A DNA stretch of 64,000 nt from Wolfiporia cocos (lineage: Eukaryota; Basidiomycota; Agaricomycetes; Polyporales; Phaeolaceae): positions 496,001-560,000 of the forward strand of contig JACCLO010000008.1 of assembly GCA_029448655.1 (NCBI GenBank), given 5' to 3'. Under the pieces are notes generated by a model. It saw nothing but the letters and a program-made list of their open reading frames with translations. It was not told the origin of the DNA and ran no database searches. The position numbers were made by a program, and so were the translations under genes. Of the stretch, positions 1 to 10,790 are shown piece after piece (positions within the stretch are counted from its first letter, which is position 1; each line of letters begins with the position of its first letter).

Positions 1-2450
1 GAAACCGGAGATGCGCGCGTACAGAAGTAACACTATGTGAATTTTCGGTGCTTCCGGCGCCGGTGCATCCTCCTTCGTATGGATACTCATACAGATATCC
101 GGATCGATCATTTAAACCACCATTTACAGTGCTCCGAGAAACATTGTCCTGTGCCTTCCTCTTTCTTTTTTCGAAAAATCTAAAAACACAAGCGCGCGTT
201 GTGACAGTGTACGACGTTATATCGAATAAGCCTTTTTCAGCGTCCTCAGCGGTGAGTCTCGCTGCAAACAGCATTCATTATGGCTTTAGAAGAGCTCCAG
301 TACATCAAGAAAATTGTTTTTCCTTACGGAACGCATCATAGAGGTCCATCAGCAAGCGAACGACTTGATTCCAGTAAGGCGCTTGGTTCTGCTCCACCAC
401 ATGCCCGATTTTCAGTTTTGAAACAGCGCAAAGTTGGTGCAGGACGAGGTTTTCCGAGATCGCTGTCAATCGACTAGGTTTCTGTTTTCTTCGGCTCATT
501 CGCGCTGAGCCGCCGATGGGCACGCAATGACCAATGGGAATTTTTTTGACGCAGTTGGAATGGTATGCTTGGCATCAAAAATTGTTGGAGGCCATAGGCA
601 TGTGGTTCAGATCTATGGACGACCTTGTGTCCGCCCGCACAATGGAAAAAATGACACACGCCCGACGCTCCCTCGGCAGCTAGTCACGCTATGGACAAGA
701 ATATGCTACGTATGGGTAACATTGTGCTAAGTAACAATATATGTACCGAGTGCGTTCATCACTTACTCTAGGAATGCTGAAACCTCCTGATACATGCTGA
801 CTATATTAGCATAATCTCCGTAGCCTCATTGTAAATACATGCCCCTCAGATTATATTAGGATGCCATTGTTCTCTGATGAGTATGTGGTACGTTGCTTCC
901 GGCGTATCGTTGTCCCGGATTCGAAGCGACCCCGATTCGTTGGGTGCTGATACTGCTGCCAAGCTCCTGACCCGAACAGAAAGTTATGCAATCTAGTGTT
1001 GACCATATACATCGTATGCGCCGATATTGAAGTCTCGAGCAGTTTCATGCTTGCGACCCCAACCCGCGTGTCGAGGGGAAGCGGTAGGACTAGACCGTTG
1101 AGCAGCGTCGACGAAGCCGCAGCACTAAGCTAGCGCTCAGTGATTACAGTGGGGGATTCTACGTACACACCAGAGAGACAACGGTGGTGCACATTTAGGG
1201 TTTCATTCGGGCTCCGAGTGCTGGCGGTCCTGCTCGTGCTGGCCCTGCTCACAGCTCCTCGCCGAGACTCCAGCGCTGATCCTCGCTGTTCATTTCCTAC
1301 TATGATCCAGGGAGTAACTTGCCGAGGGACGACGCTGGCGGGTGCTGAGCGCCACATCTAGTACGAGACGCTCGGCCCAAACATTGTTCTGGGACTACCG
1401 TGGAGTTCAGAATGATAGGTGGCTACAACGTGTGGTGCTTCTCAAGCTGTCTCGGAACAATAGAGAGTTCATGGGAATAACCGCCGTAAATTCATGGTCG
1501 ATCGTCTTCTCCACTTTGCGGCTGAGGAAACCAGTCAAAACCTTCCCCAAGGGCTGCGGCCGATGGCGAGCTCCACATCCTTGCGGAAACTCTCTGTTCA
1601 TTTCTCGAACTGAAGGCGAGTTCGTCGAATGCCTGACACTAGCGTGTACTCATCCCCTGGCTCATCTCGATTCTTCACAAAGCTTGTACAGAGGTGAAGT
1701 GATCAGCTACGAGCATATGAACTACGGGTGGTCCGCCGCCAGGTGAATGCGATGTTCTCATAATTGAGTTCTCCGCCTGGTAAATGTACAGCATCTCCGG
1801 TGTATGTATGTCCAGCCATTCGAGCTTACCGCGTCATCCTGCTACAACATGGCCATAGTATACGTGTTGAGTGCGAGAGCGGCATGCACTGCGCCATCAA
1901 GGCCTAGACAACCAGAAGGTTGAGCGCCTTGCGGATCATCGGCAGGCTCACCAGTGGCCCGGGACATTGGCTGTGGTAGCGTGCGCATTGTGCTGCCTAT
2001 GCAACATCTTTGGCGGAGACTTCGCTCTGACATGTCCTCCTTCACACTTGAATTAATCTGTTCGAACGACGGCCTTTCTGTAGTGATACATCTCGATTAG
2101 CGTCGACCCATCGTGTATACATGGCGGCTGAAAAGGTACCAGACGGGCAGCGCTGGCGTGTGAAAGCGTGGTGTGCATCGATAGTCCAGCAACGAGGGAT
2201 GGGCTCTGCGTCTTAGGAGTACCTTTGTATGAAGCCGCTAGAAGATGGCACCGGAAACAATTCTCGTGGTCACGAACTCGGAACATCTTCGAGGCGGCAG
2301 AAAGCGCAGAAACCATGGTGGTACGATCCTATCAATCGATAATAGTTCATAGCTGCCGTGATATTCTGACCCCAGGCTCTTCACTTCTGTCGGCATTAAC
2401 CTGAATATCTGTTCCCAAGCCTCGTTACCTGGGAATGTTCCGGACGGTGA
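1..2450. other. No gene recognised
   Basis: Only short open frames without recognisable motifs occur on either strand, and none shows a credible exon-intron chain. I saw no tRNA, no tandem array and no transposon ends here. A degraded transposon or a noncoding transcript cannot be excluded. Confidence 0.5.
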
Positions 2451-2458
2451 CCTCACAT

Positions 2459-3139
2459 TAAGGCTCCAACCATATAATATACATGTACAGAAAATTGGTA
2501 AATATATGGTATATGGTATATACATGGTATATACATGGTATATACATGGTATACATGGTTTTCAGACATGAGATTTTGAGGAGATCCTGGCATAGCTATT
2601 GTTTTGCTCATATGGTTATGTATATTGTCTCTGCCTTCAGTGACACACTACAGGTATCAGCACTTGGCTGATGTGAGGAAAAAATGTTCATGGCAACACC
2701 AATAGCAGGGAATGGCTCAGAAATTGTGCACAATGTGCAAGGTGATGAGAAACTTGCATGCATGAGCATAATGCATGATGCAATCACTACTTTGTGGCAT
2801 TATATGATATAGCACAAACATAAATGTGATCTTACCTTCCACTACTCAAGAAGCTAATCAAAGTGTATGAGTCATGTCTTGACATCTTCACATTTGTGCA
2901 GTCACCAAAATGCCTAAATCTCATGACTGCTGCACCATACAATCTGTAAAACACATAACTACTTCAGGTACATCATTTAGAACATCAGCTGAGAGTCTAC
3001 TATGATTGCATTCACAATAACCATATACTATGTATATACCATGTATATACCATGTACTCGGCCACATGTAAATACATGTATATAGTATATATAAAAAACC
3101 ATGTATACATGGTATATACATTATATGGTTGGAGCCTTA
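2459..3139. mobile_element. Non-autonomous hAT-like element (MITE 1)
   Basis: The two ends carry an identical 20-bp terminal inverted repeat, TAAGGCTCCAACCATATAAT, read inward from 2459 and, on the other strand, from 3139. The element is flanked by a perfect 8-bp target duplication, CCTCACAT, at 2451-2458 and 3140-3147. An 8-bp duplication with short inverted repeats is characteristic of hAT-superfamily insertions (P and Merlin elements also give 8 bp). At 681 bp there is no transposase ORF, so it would need to be moved by an enzyme encoded elsewhere. It is more AT-rich than its surroundings. The intact duplication suggests a fairly recent insertion. Confidence 0.85.
2502..2560. repeat. Left subterminal array of MITE 1
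   Basis: About five tandem or near-tandem copies of an 11-bp unit, TATATACATGG, lie just inside the left inverted repeat. An inverted set of the same unit lies inside the right end, about 3021-3120. Subterminal repeats of this kind are often transposase-binding sites in hAT elements. That role is inferred here. Confidence 0.7.
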
Positions 3140-3147
3140 CCTCACAT

Positions 3148-5319
3148 CAGGAAAACATCGGTCAGGTATCAGTGATATGTTGCTTACCCCTTGATCTGTA
3201 GGGCTATATAGCACTACAGATCAGGCGGTAGCATGGTAGCAGTGGTGGCTTGTTCAGAATTTTCCTGATGCAGGTGGTACAACACGATTGATCAACACTG
3301 TTTTGCCCGCGGGCCCTATATCGGCCGGCCTGTCAGCCGCATGGCGCATGCGGTATCTGCGATTTCGTTGGAGGATAAGAGCTACAAATAGGCAGGCATC
3401 TCTCGCTCATGCTCGATGTCTGAGTCCTTAATACAGATAGTTTATGATGGTTACGTGCTTTATCCACCGTACAACATAAAATCGAAAAAGGGCGGTACTC
3501 GCTATACCGCACATACCTCCAGTACTGATATCATTGCACCACTTCAGATATGGCTTGTGTTGACGACAATGTAAGAGTTCCCATTGCTCCTGTATTTCTG
3601 GATGCTGAGGACGTGTGACTTTTAGCTTACTGCTCTGCCTACGTCGCAGGCAAAGTTAATGAAAGATAGTGTGCTGAGATAATCAATAGTATGTGTACTG
3701 ACACTATCTCATGTTCATCTATTTGGTCGCGCTAAGCTTTCACAATCACAATCGCTCCTTCCGGGGACAGAATGGTCCTTCGATCCGTCTTGTCACGACA
3801 GTTCGGATCTCTATCAGCACGTTGGGAAAGTTGACGTGGGAGATCGATGGGAGACAGAGTACATTTGCCTCATCGCTTGTCGCTTTCGTCGTATTTTCAA
3901 ATCGATCCTCAAGTTCTCCTGACACTGCAGCGTATCCTATTGATTTGAGTCACTGTGTGATCTATCATGTGTCACATTGCAGATCGTATTTGTGGGTTCA
4001 CGACGTATGCATGTCACAAGTGAATCATAACGCGCAAGCCAGCATTCAAATCATAGATACATGGGATTGATATGTTTGTTCAAGCTGTCTCGCTGTTTTC
4101 ATATCCTGTTGGCTCGGATCTCATAGGCACCTAGTAGCATTATTGCAAACGCTACTTCCGTCCGGACTGAAGTACTCTGTCGCTCTCCAACATTATGGCA
4201 TAGTGGCATCTGCACCGTGAACGAAACTAACTGACCAGCCGCGGAATACTCTGCGTCGGCGGTGTAGAGGCATTCACCACCTAGCATCTGCATTGCGACA
4301 TTATCCGCCTATCTAAATTTATGACTTAGAAGATCTCGCTGCGTCTCATACGCTCAGGTACAGGACTATCAGAATGCACTGATTTATCCGGATTGCATAC
4401 AGCTTACCGAGATCTACAGTTTGTTCAATTTACACACACACATCACGATGCTCATCATACATTTCGTGGCTCAACGTACAACATACGTCTGCATCAACAT
4501 ATCCAAGTGCGCATCCCGGAAAAATCACCACTTACTCATGCATTTGACGCAGTAGCTGAGTGATCAGCTTTGCATGCTATACGTTCCGATAACCGCAAAA
4601 GTGTCCTACCGCTTAAATGCCCGCATGGCACGGCATCATTATTGAATTGCCACGGTATAAATAATTTTTCGGTAGAGTCGAACCGTATGTTTAGTGAGTA
4701 GGCAGGTGACGATCGTACGCCAATGCGAAGCCTGTTGGTATATCCGCATAATATGTTTATACATTCTGTGCTTCGTGCTTCGATCTCGTATCCGCGCATA
4801 TGTACGGCCAGATCTTAAAGCCTGGACATCCTACTAGTAGCTTATTGAGGCCGTGCCGCAGCGTGCTTAATCAGAACGTTCAAGTTGTCGCTAGAAAGGG
4901 CGCCTTCCAGCGTTGCGACCTCCTCCCTAGTGCATTGGTAATCGGCCACTTCTGCCTTGTGCATTTTCAGCTTATACTTCGCTCTACAAGATTCTGTACG
5001 TCCGAGAAGCGAACGAGTTATTTGATATCATGGATGGTACGCGGATGGAGAGCAAGGTCAGCAGAACAGAAAGCTGATGCTCCACTCATCGTTGATTGAG
5101 ATTACAATTAGACGTCGCAAAGTAGCAAGTGAAAGGACGAGTGTGTAAAGGCTTAAGGCGCGTTGACTATAGACTTCTTCGGCCGCGGTACCACCCGAGT
5201 GGGATGGAGGACATATCTGGCCGGACGCCAGTTATGTGCCACCCAAGAGGCGCAGTGGGATGATGCACTGTCGTGGAAGATCCACAGTATTGTATCATGC
5301 TATTGACACTAGACGGCTT
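3148..5319. other. No gene recognised
   Basis: The longest open frame is 119 codons (3711-4070), with composition typical of random sequence and no motif I know. I see no transposon ends, repeats or RNA genes in the stretch. Confidence 0.5.
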
Positions 5320-5327
5320 TTTGAAAA

Positions 5328-5959
5328 TAGCGATGTGCCAGGCCCGGCTTTGGGCCATAGGCCGGGCCGGGCCAAGCCCTACTTGGGCCGGGCCAGGCCG
5401 GGCCCTACACCACGGCTTGAGACGGCCCAAGGCCCGGCTTGTGTCTCAAGCCAGGCCGAGCCAAGCCGTGAGCCCCGGGCCTGAAAGCTCTAACAGATAA
5501 AATGTCTAGTACCTATGATATAAGTAGTAGCAGTATGCTATATTCCAATGTATTATCTCTATATTTTTGAATTCAAGCTAGAGGATAGTCCCATGGAGCG
5601 AATTCTTGGTGCTGAAGCCTGTCGCTCACTCTAGGGCGCCTATACGATACCCCATTTGGAAGGCACGCCACAGAGCACCGTGCCGGTGAAATGATGATTT
5701 CGCACTATAATTCATTAATTATTGAAGATCCTGGAGCTTGGCTTTGTCAGAAGATAGTTAAAGAAGGTATGGTATAAGGTCGTGTGGCTACAGTGATGAT
5801 TATCCTCACAGTGTCAGGCCCCGGGCAAGCCCCAGGCCGGGCCGGGCCAAGCCGTGGGCCGTCAATGGGGACCCGGCTTGAGGTTTTGAAAAGCCAAGGC
5901 CGTCCAAAGCCGGGCCGAAGCCGGGGGCTTTCAGGCCGGGCCGGGCCGGCACATCACTA
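5328..5959. mobile_element. Non-autonomous hAT-like element (MITE 2), GC-rich ends
   Basis: The left end reads TAGCGATGTGCCAGGCCCGG and the right end, on the other strand, TAGTGATGTGCCGGCCCGGC, an inverted repeat with few mismatches. It is flanked by a perfect 8-bp duplication TTTGAAAA at 5320-5327 and 5960-5967. About 140 bp at each end is filled with reiterated GGCCCGGC/GCCGGGCC motifs, while the middle is AT-rich and noncoding. The layout (8-bp duplication, TAG-YGATG terminus, reiterated subterminal motif) fits a hAT derivative without transposase. It is not the same family as the element at 2459-3139. Confidence 0.82.
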
Positions 5960-5967
5960 TTTGAAAA

Positions 5968-7879
5968 TGACAGGGAGGCCAATGCTAGTGGTCTGGGCGG
6001 CGCTATATGGGAAACAAACGTTAATTGGCGCTAACGTTCAACGTTCACCAATCATGCGAATGTAGACCACATGTAAAAGGACGTCAGCAAACCGCCACAA
6101 TTTGTGCATGTGATGCTCTCGCCTATGGAGCTGGGTCAACATACGGGTAATTCCACTGAATATGTCAGCATTAGAGTGAAACCACGGTATGTAGTATTAC
6201 GCACATGGCGTAAACTGATATTCTCTATTTAGAGAGACAATGAAAATACTAACGATGCCACTGATTTGACTGCAGAACAAAGCCACTGGCAACAGGCAGC
6301 ACGCAATCGAACAGATAGGATTGATGTAAGATGTGAGAAGTCATCGATTCTGGACACCATCATTCAAGCGTGATTTCCAAACGTCTAACAACGTTACTAG
6401 AGTGGCTTCGGTGGCTTTACTGCACGCTTCCAAGATACAGTGAAGTAATCAGATGCAGTTGACGGTTCCCGCGCCTTGTGCACCCGGGTTCTCGGACGCA
6501 ATTTCAGGGACGCCTGCCGTGTGTCGACAACACCATTACGTATGTTTCCACTGGAACACACTCTATTCAGTGCATTTCTATCAACACTGCATGCCGACAG
6601 TAGCTTGCTAATTGCTATAAGCTCCGATTCAATGACATTGTCAGATCGCGCGCCTATAGGCTATGCCTGCTGCGAAACAAGAGGAACACGAAGCGAGCAT
6701 CCGTCTCGCGGTGATCCGCGCGTGCATCTGCGGTTCATCATATGCTACGCTGATAATGCCGCACGTGTATTGAGTAACGTAACGTATCGGAGCTTCGACA
6801 GGGCGCGTGGACCTGCGCCGGCTTCTTGAGTAGACATCAGATCTGTTGTAGTTCCTCTTGCCACCTTTGACATCACTGTCGGAATCAGAAGATGGAGCGG
6901 AGTGCCTGTGGTCGTATTTCTTGGAAGCCATACACCCTTGCTTTGCCAAGTCCATCGCCACGATCTGCCACATGGTTAGGAGCTCAGTACAGATGGCGCA
7001 TTGCAGCAGCAACGTCATGGATGGACAACTAAGCACAGCTGTCATTCATGTCTGAATTTCAGGGAGAGAGATTCGAAATCAGAATGGCGCCCTAGTCATT
7101 ACAGAAATCGAGACCGAGATGGCCGAGAGGTAAGCGAGACGTACTGATAGGTACAAATCCAGACAGCCCTGAGTCCTGAGTCCTGTGCATATGTGATAAT
7201 CCGGGTTGCGGTCGCGAGTCATGGTGAGCCGAGCAGCGGCTGAAGAGCCTAGATCAATCGATCGGTAACGAGGTGTGGCATGAAAGTGGCATGAGCCTAA
7301 AGCTTCGTGTTTCAATGCAATATACGTATCTATACTATATCGTCGCGTAGTGACATTATCAAAAAGACCGGACACGCACGGGTGCTGAGAGTATCGCACG
7401 TTAATGCGGAACTTGATCTACCAAAGCCGCGCGCCCATTGTTCTTCGCGAGAATGCGAGACGTACTGTGCCTGGGTCCACTGCGGCTACGTCTGACCAGG
7501 AAATCTGCAATGTGAGACGGCAGCGTCATCATATAAAGTCTCTATGACAACTCCGTTACCCGATTTACGATGCGGCATAAGTATATCGGCTGACCTCTTG
7601 TCAAACTTCAAAGGTCAAAGGGAGTCAGGGCGTAATTTGCGCGTTTCCTCAACCAAAGATTGTGATTAGTGAATTAAGTGGCTTGAGCCGGCATTCGCAC
7701 AGGTTGCGGATGACGCTGGAGGCGAGGACTCGAAGATATAAGCTAGTATGGGACTAATGTACAATTGAACAAGTTATGATTAAGGACCCGTAGTTAGCAA
7801 GTCCCAGTATTCTGGAGTTTCCTCTTTCACGAGACGCAGAGATATATGTGAGTGGAAGAAAAATGCATAACTGAAGAAG
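5968..7879. other. No gene recognised
   Basis: Short frames on both strands (longest 134 codons at 6641-7045, minus) have no recognisable motif and no supporting splice pattern. I see no repeats or RNA genes. Confidence 0.45.
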
Positions 7880-8222
7880 CTAACTGTTGCGGTAGTCATC
7901 TATCGCGCAGAGGAGTCGGTGCAGTAGGTGAATCCTCCGCCAATTCTGAATCAAGCAGAGACTTCCTCGTACTCATCTGTCGAGCACAATCCTCCCTTAT
8001 CCGTCGCATTACACTCCATTTCATTGCGCTCCTTTGTATAAATGGGCCCGGAGAGGTAATACGTAAGGCATGGGCTTGGATCATAGGTGATGTTGAACAA
8101 GTGGGCCCTATTCAGCTTCTGCAAAGACAGTTTTTGCGTCCTGTTCCTAATCACCAGCATATAGACAAGATACCATTAGATCTGTAGAACATGTACGGCA
8201 TTGTCGCTGTATGATAGTAGGC
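7880..8222 (+). repeat. Dispersed repeat, copy 1
   Basis: This stretch is a diverged copy of the reverse complement of 10480-10790. Shared blocks include GGCATGGGCTTGGATCAT (identical, 18 bp), a segment around ATAGACAA-ATACCATT, and the end GGCATTGTCGCT followed by TAGGCCT. On the minus strand both copies read a related short peptide containing CSTDE (GGLCSTDEYEEVS here), so it may be a fragment of an old duplicated gene or of a transposon ORF. No target duplications were found. Confidence 0.6.
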
Positions 8223-8259
8223 CTCCCATTTGAACGTGATACCTAGTATGCCTTGCATT

Positions 8260-8287
8260 GACCCAGGTCAACGGGTTGACCTGGGTC
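8260..8287. repeat. Perfect 13-bp palindrome
   Basis: GACCCAGGTCAAC and its exact reverse complement GTTGACCTGGGTC are separated by two bases (GG). It could form a hairpin or bind a dimeric protein. No gene lies next to it, so no role is assigned. Confidence 0.8.
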
Positions 8288-10479
8288 GGTCGAGGGGTCA
8301 TTAGGTCAAGTATTGACATGCCCAATGCTGCAGGTGAGCATATGCTCGTTCTGTGCGCACTAGAATATACTACCAATTACCAAGCCACATCAGTGTATAC
8401 TGCAAGCGCTCCCATCACTCATCCAAATTACCTGTAGCAAGTTTCAAAATTACCTGGGATCAGTCATGATCGCATAAACGCTGCTTCAGCTATAACGGTG
8501 AAACAGCTCTCAGTCCTCATTTCAAACGCGAGAGCTACAATGTTGTCCCGAAAATTGAGTATATGCAATGCATAGATACTCCGCGAGCGCTAGCGACTAG
8601 CCGCGCGCCACTGGAGCCGCACACCGCAGTTAGCTCGTTCCGTAAGCGGTCAAAAGGCTAATTAATATTTCGTGCCTTGAGAGCTCCGTGTTTCTAGAAG
8701 ATGTCGAGCTCTGTGAGGTTTGCTCACCGTGCAGCCGTACGGCTTGATTACTCGCACATGATCGGCGCGCTGGCGCGCTCACGCAGGTGGACACGACCCA
8801 GGCTGGCGGTGTCCGACTTGAAATTGGGTGGAACAAATGTCTGATCTTGACTGACACGCCCGCCACATCTCACGCTGCTGGCCACGCTGGGGGACGATCG
8901 CGTTCGGCGTGGACGGCCGCAACTGCAAACCTTGGTGCATGTGCGCGGAAGCTCGGGTAGCGCCGCATGCGCATGATCCAGGTGCAAGCGTCGGACCAAC
9001 GCTGCCCCAGCTCGTAAGCGATGCCACGACCTGGCGACTCGCCTCCCTGCGGGCGTTTGAGGCTCGGGGCCCGGAGCTCAGGGCTCAGCACTCGCCCCGA
9101 CGTACGTTGCGGACGCTCTCGTCTGTTAGCGTTCTGCATGGGTCCACCGTCCACCCCGACATCGGCGTGGGCATACATGGACGCCGTTTCCCGCTGGAAC
9201 ATCTGCTATTCGTGTCGCACTGCGGCCACATGGCTGCTGCTGCGGACGGCGGGCACAACATGCCCTACTCGCCATCGATGGGGGCCCTAGCCGCTGCGTA
9301 AGCGTTCCGGTGTTCCTCCTAAGTTGCTCCCGAGGCTATCGGTACATCGGCCGGCGCAGGGGCCGCAAGCGGCATGATGCTCGCGCCGGCGCGCCGCGCG
9401 CCGTCAGGATCTGCGACATCGATGCAGGGCGTACTGTGGAGCAATTCACTTTGCCACATGGAGGAGCCATCAAAGCCATTGGCGAGTTCACAAATTCGCG
9501 AGGGACGTGGGCGCGCCGACGTCAAGCCCCGCGGGGGCATGTGTGCGCCTGCTCAAGTCTGCGTCGTTTGCTCCGACGCCACCGGGGCTGGAATCCGAGC
9601 AAACCGTGGCGGGTGGGGTGACGCGGACGTCTGGGCCGCCGCCCATCCGTCTCATGTTGAGCTTCACCGCGATGGCCGCTCGCGCGGACACGGTCCATGC
9701 ACGCGTACGCTCGGCTATTGTGGTGCGTTGCTAGACATGTGAAGGAGCCGGGGCTGCGACTCGTTGGCGATCGCGCTGGGCAGCCGCCACATACTGGGTC
9801 TTGAGGCTTCCTTTTTGAGCGTGCTTGCGTGGCGCGCCGCTTGAGAGGCGTGAGTGCCTGTACATACAGGCGGCACGAGCAGGATCCATGGCTTCTATGC
9901 CGTTGGCCGACAATCGACAATGCGAGCGAGATAAGATGAGCGTCGCTTTGAAGAGGTATCTGGTCATCCTAATGGGCGGATCGAGGGACGTCGTGATTTA
10001 TTCTTTTTACAAAAAGCGGCTTCAGATCCAGGGTCGATAGGAGTATTATTGTCGCAACCGTTATTATTGATGCGACGGACAGCACGGGTAGGCAGCCTCA
10101 TTGAAGTACCATGGCAGGATATCTTGCAGTGTCGGGCAGGGTGAATTGGAACGCTGGCGATGACGAAACGCCTGTGCTATAGATTGTCAGCAATCCGTAC
10201 GGTAGCGGAAATGAATTCTCATTTGACCTTCGTCAGCCAGGAAGTGCGCTCCACTTCACAGAATTAGGTGCGTCGCACTAGATCCCGCAAATTAATTGCA
10301 TGCCGCTAGCGGTGATACGAGATTACCCACGGATCTTGTAATTCCCGGCTAGCCGAAAACGGACAATTCGACAACCAGTTCGTCGGGCGGAGCCAGTGTG
10401 ACACCGTGGGTAAATACTTGGGTTCCTGAGCACGGGCTCCCCTCCCGCAGCAAGCTGCATTTAGGCGTGATTCCCACGT
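8288..10479. other. Gene-free stretch, GC-rich from about 8.6 kb
   Basis: Many overlapping open frames appear on all strands because the DNA is GC-rich. They are arginine-, alanine- and histidine-rich with no motif, which is what noncoding GC-rich DNA gives. No splice chain, repeat family or RNA gene is supported. Confidence 0.45.
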
Positions 10480-10790
10480 GGTGAAAGGCCTATTGCATAT
10501 CGTTATAGCGACAATGCCGACAGATCGAATGGTATTTTGTCTATGTGCTTGCGATTAGGGAGCGAGTGCAGGAAACCGCTTGTGTGGTTGAATGGAGCCC
10601 ACTTTCTCCATGATCCAAGCCCATGCCTCCGGATCACCTCTCTGAGTCCACATTCTCAAAGGAGGGCAAAGGAAAATGTGACGAAGGAAGCATGATGCAA
10701 GGTAATGGAGGCATGTGTTCAACCGATGAGCTCGAAGAGATCTATTACTCAGCTGTCTGCTCCACATGTGGCGGATGGCTCATAATATTA
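10480..10790 (-). repeat. Dispersed repeat, copy 2 (inverted)
   Basis: This is the inverted partner of 7880-8222. In the plus direction it reads a peptide with GGMCSTDELEEI, related to the peptide read on the minus strand of copy 1, so both copies kept traces of one reading frame. Outside the shared block the sequences differ. Confidence 0.6.

Noticed and set aside
8909..9742. Protein genes in the GC-rich block (frames of 100-132 codons)
   Set aside because: Composition is noncoding-like, neighbouring frames are equally open on both strands, and no start or promoter context supports them.
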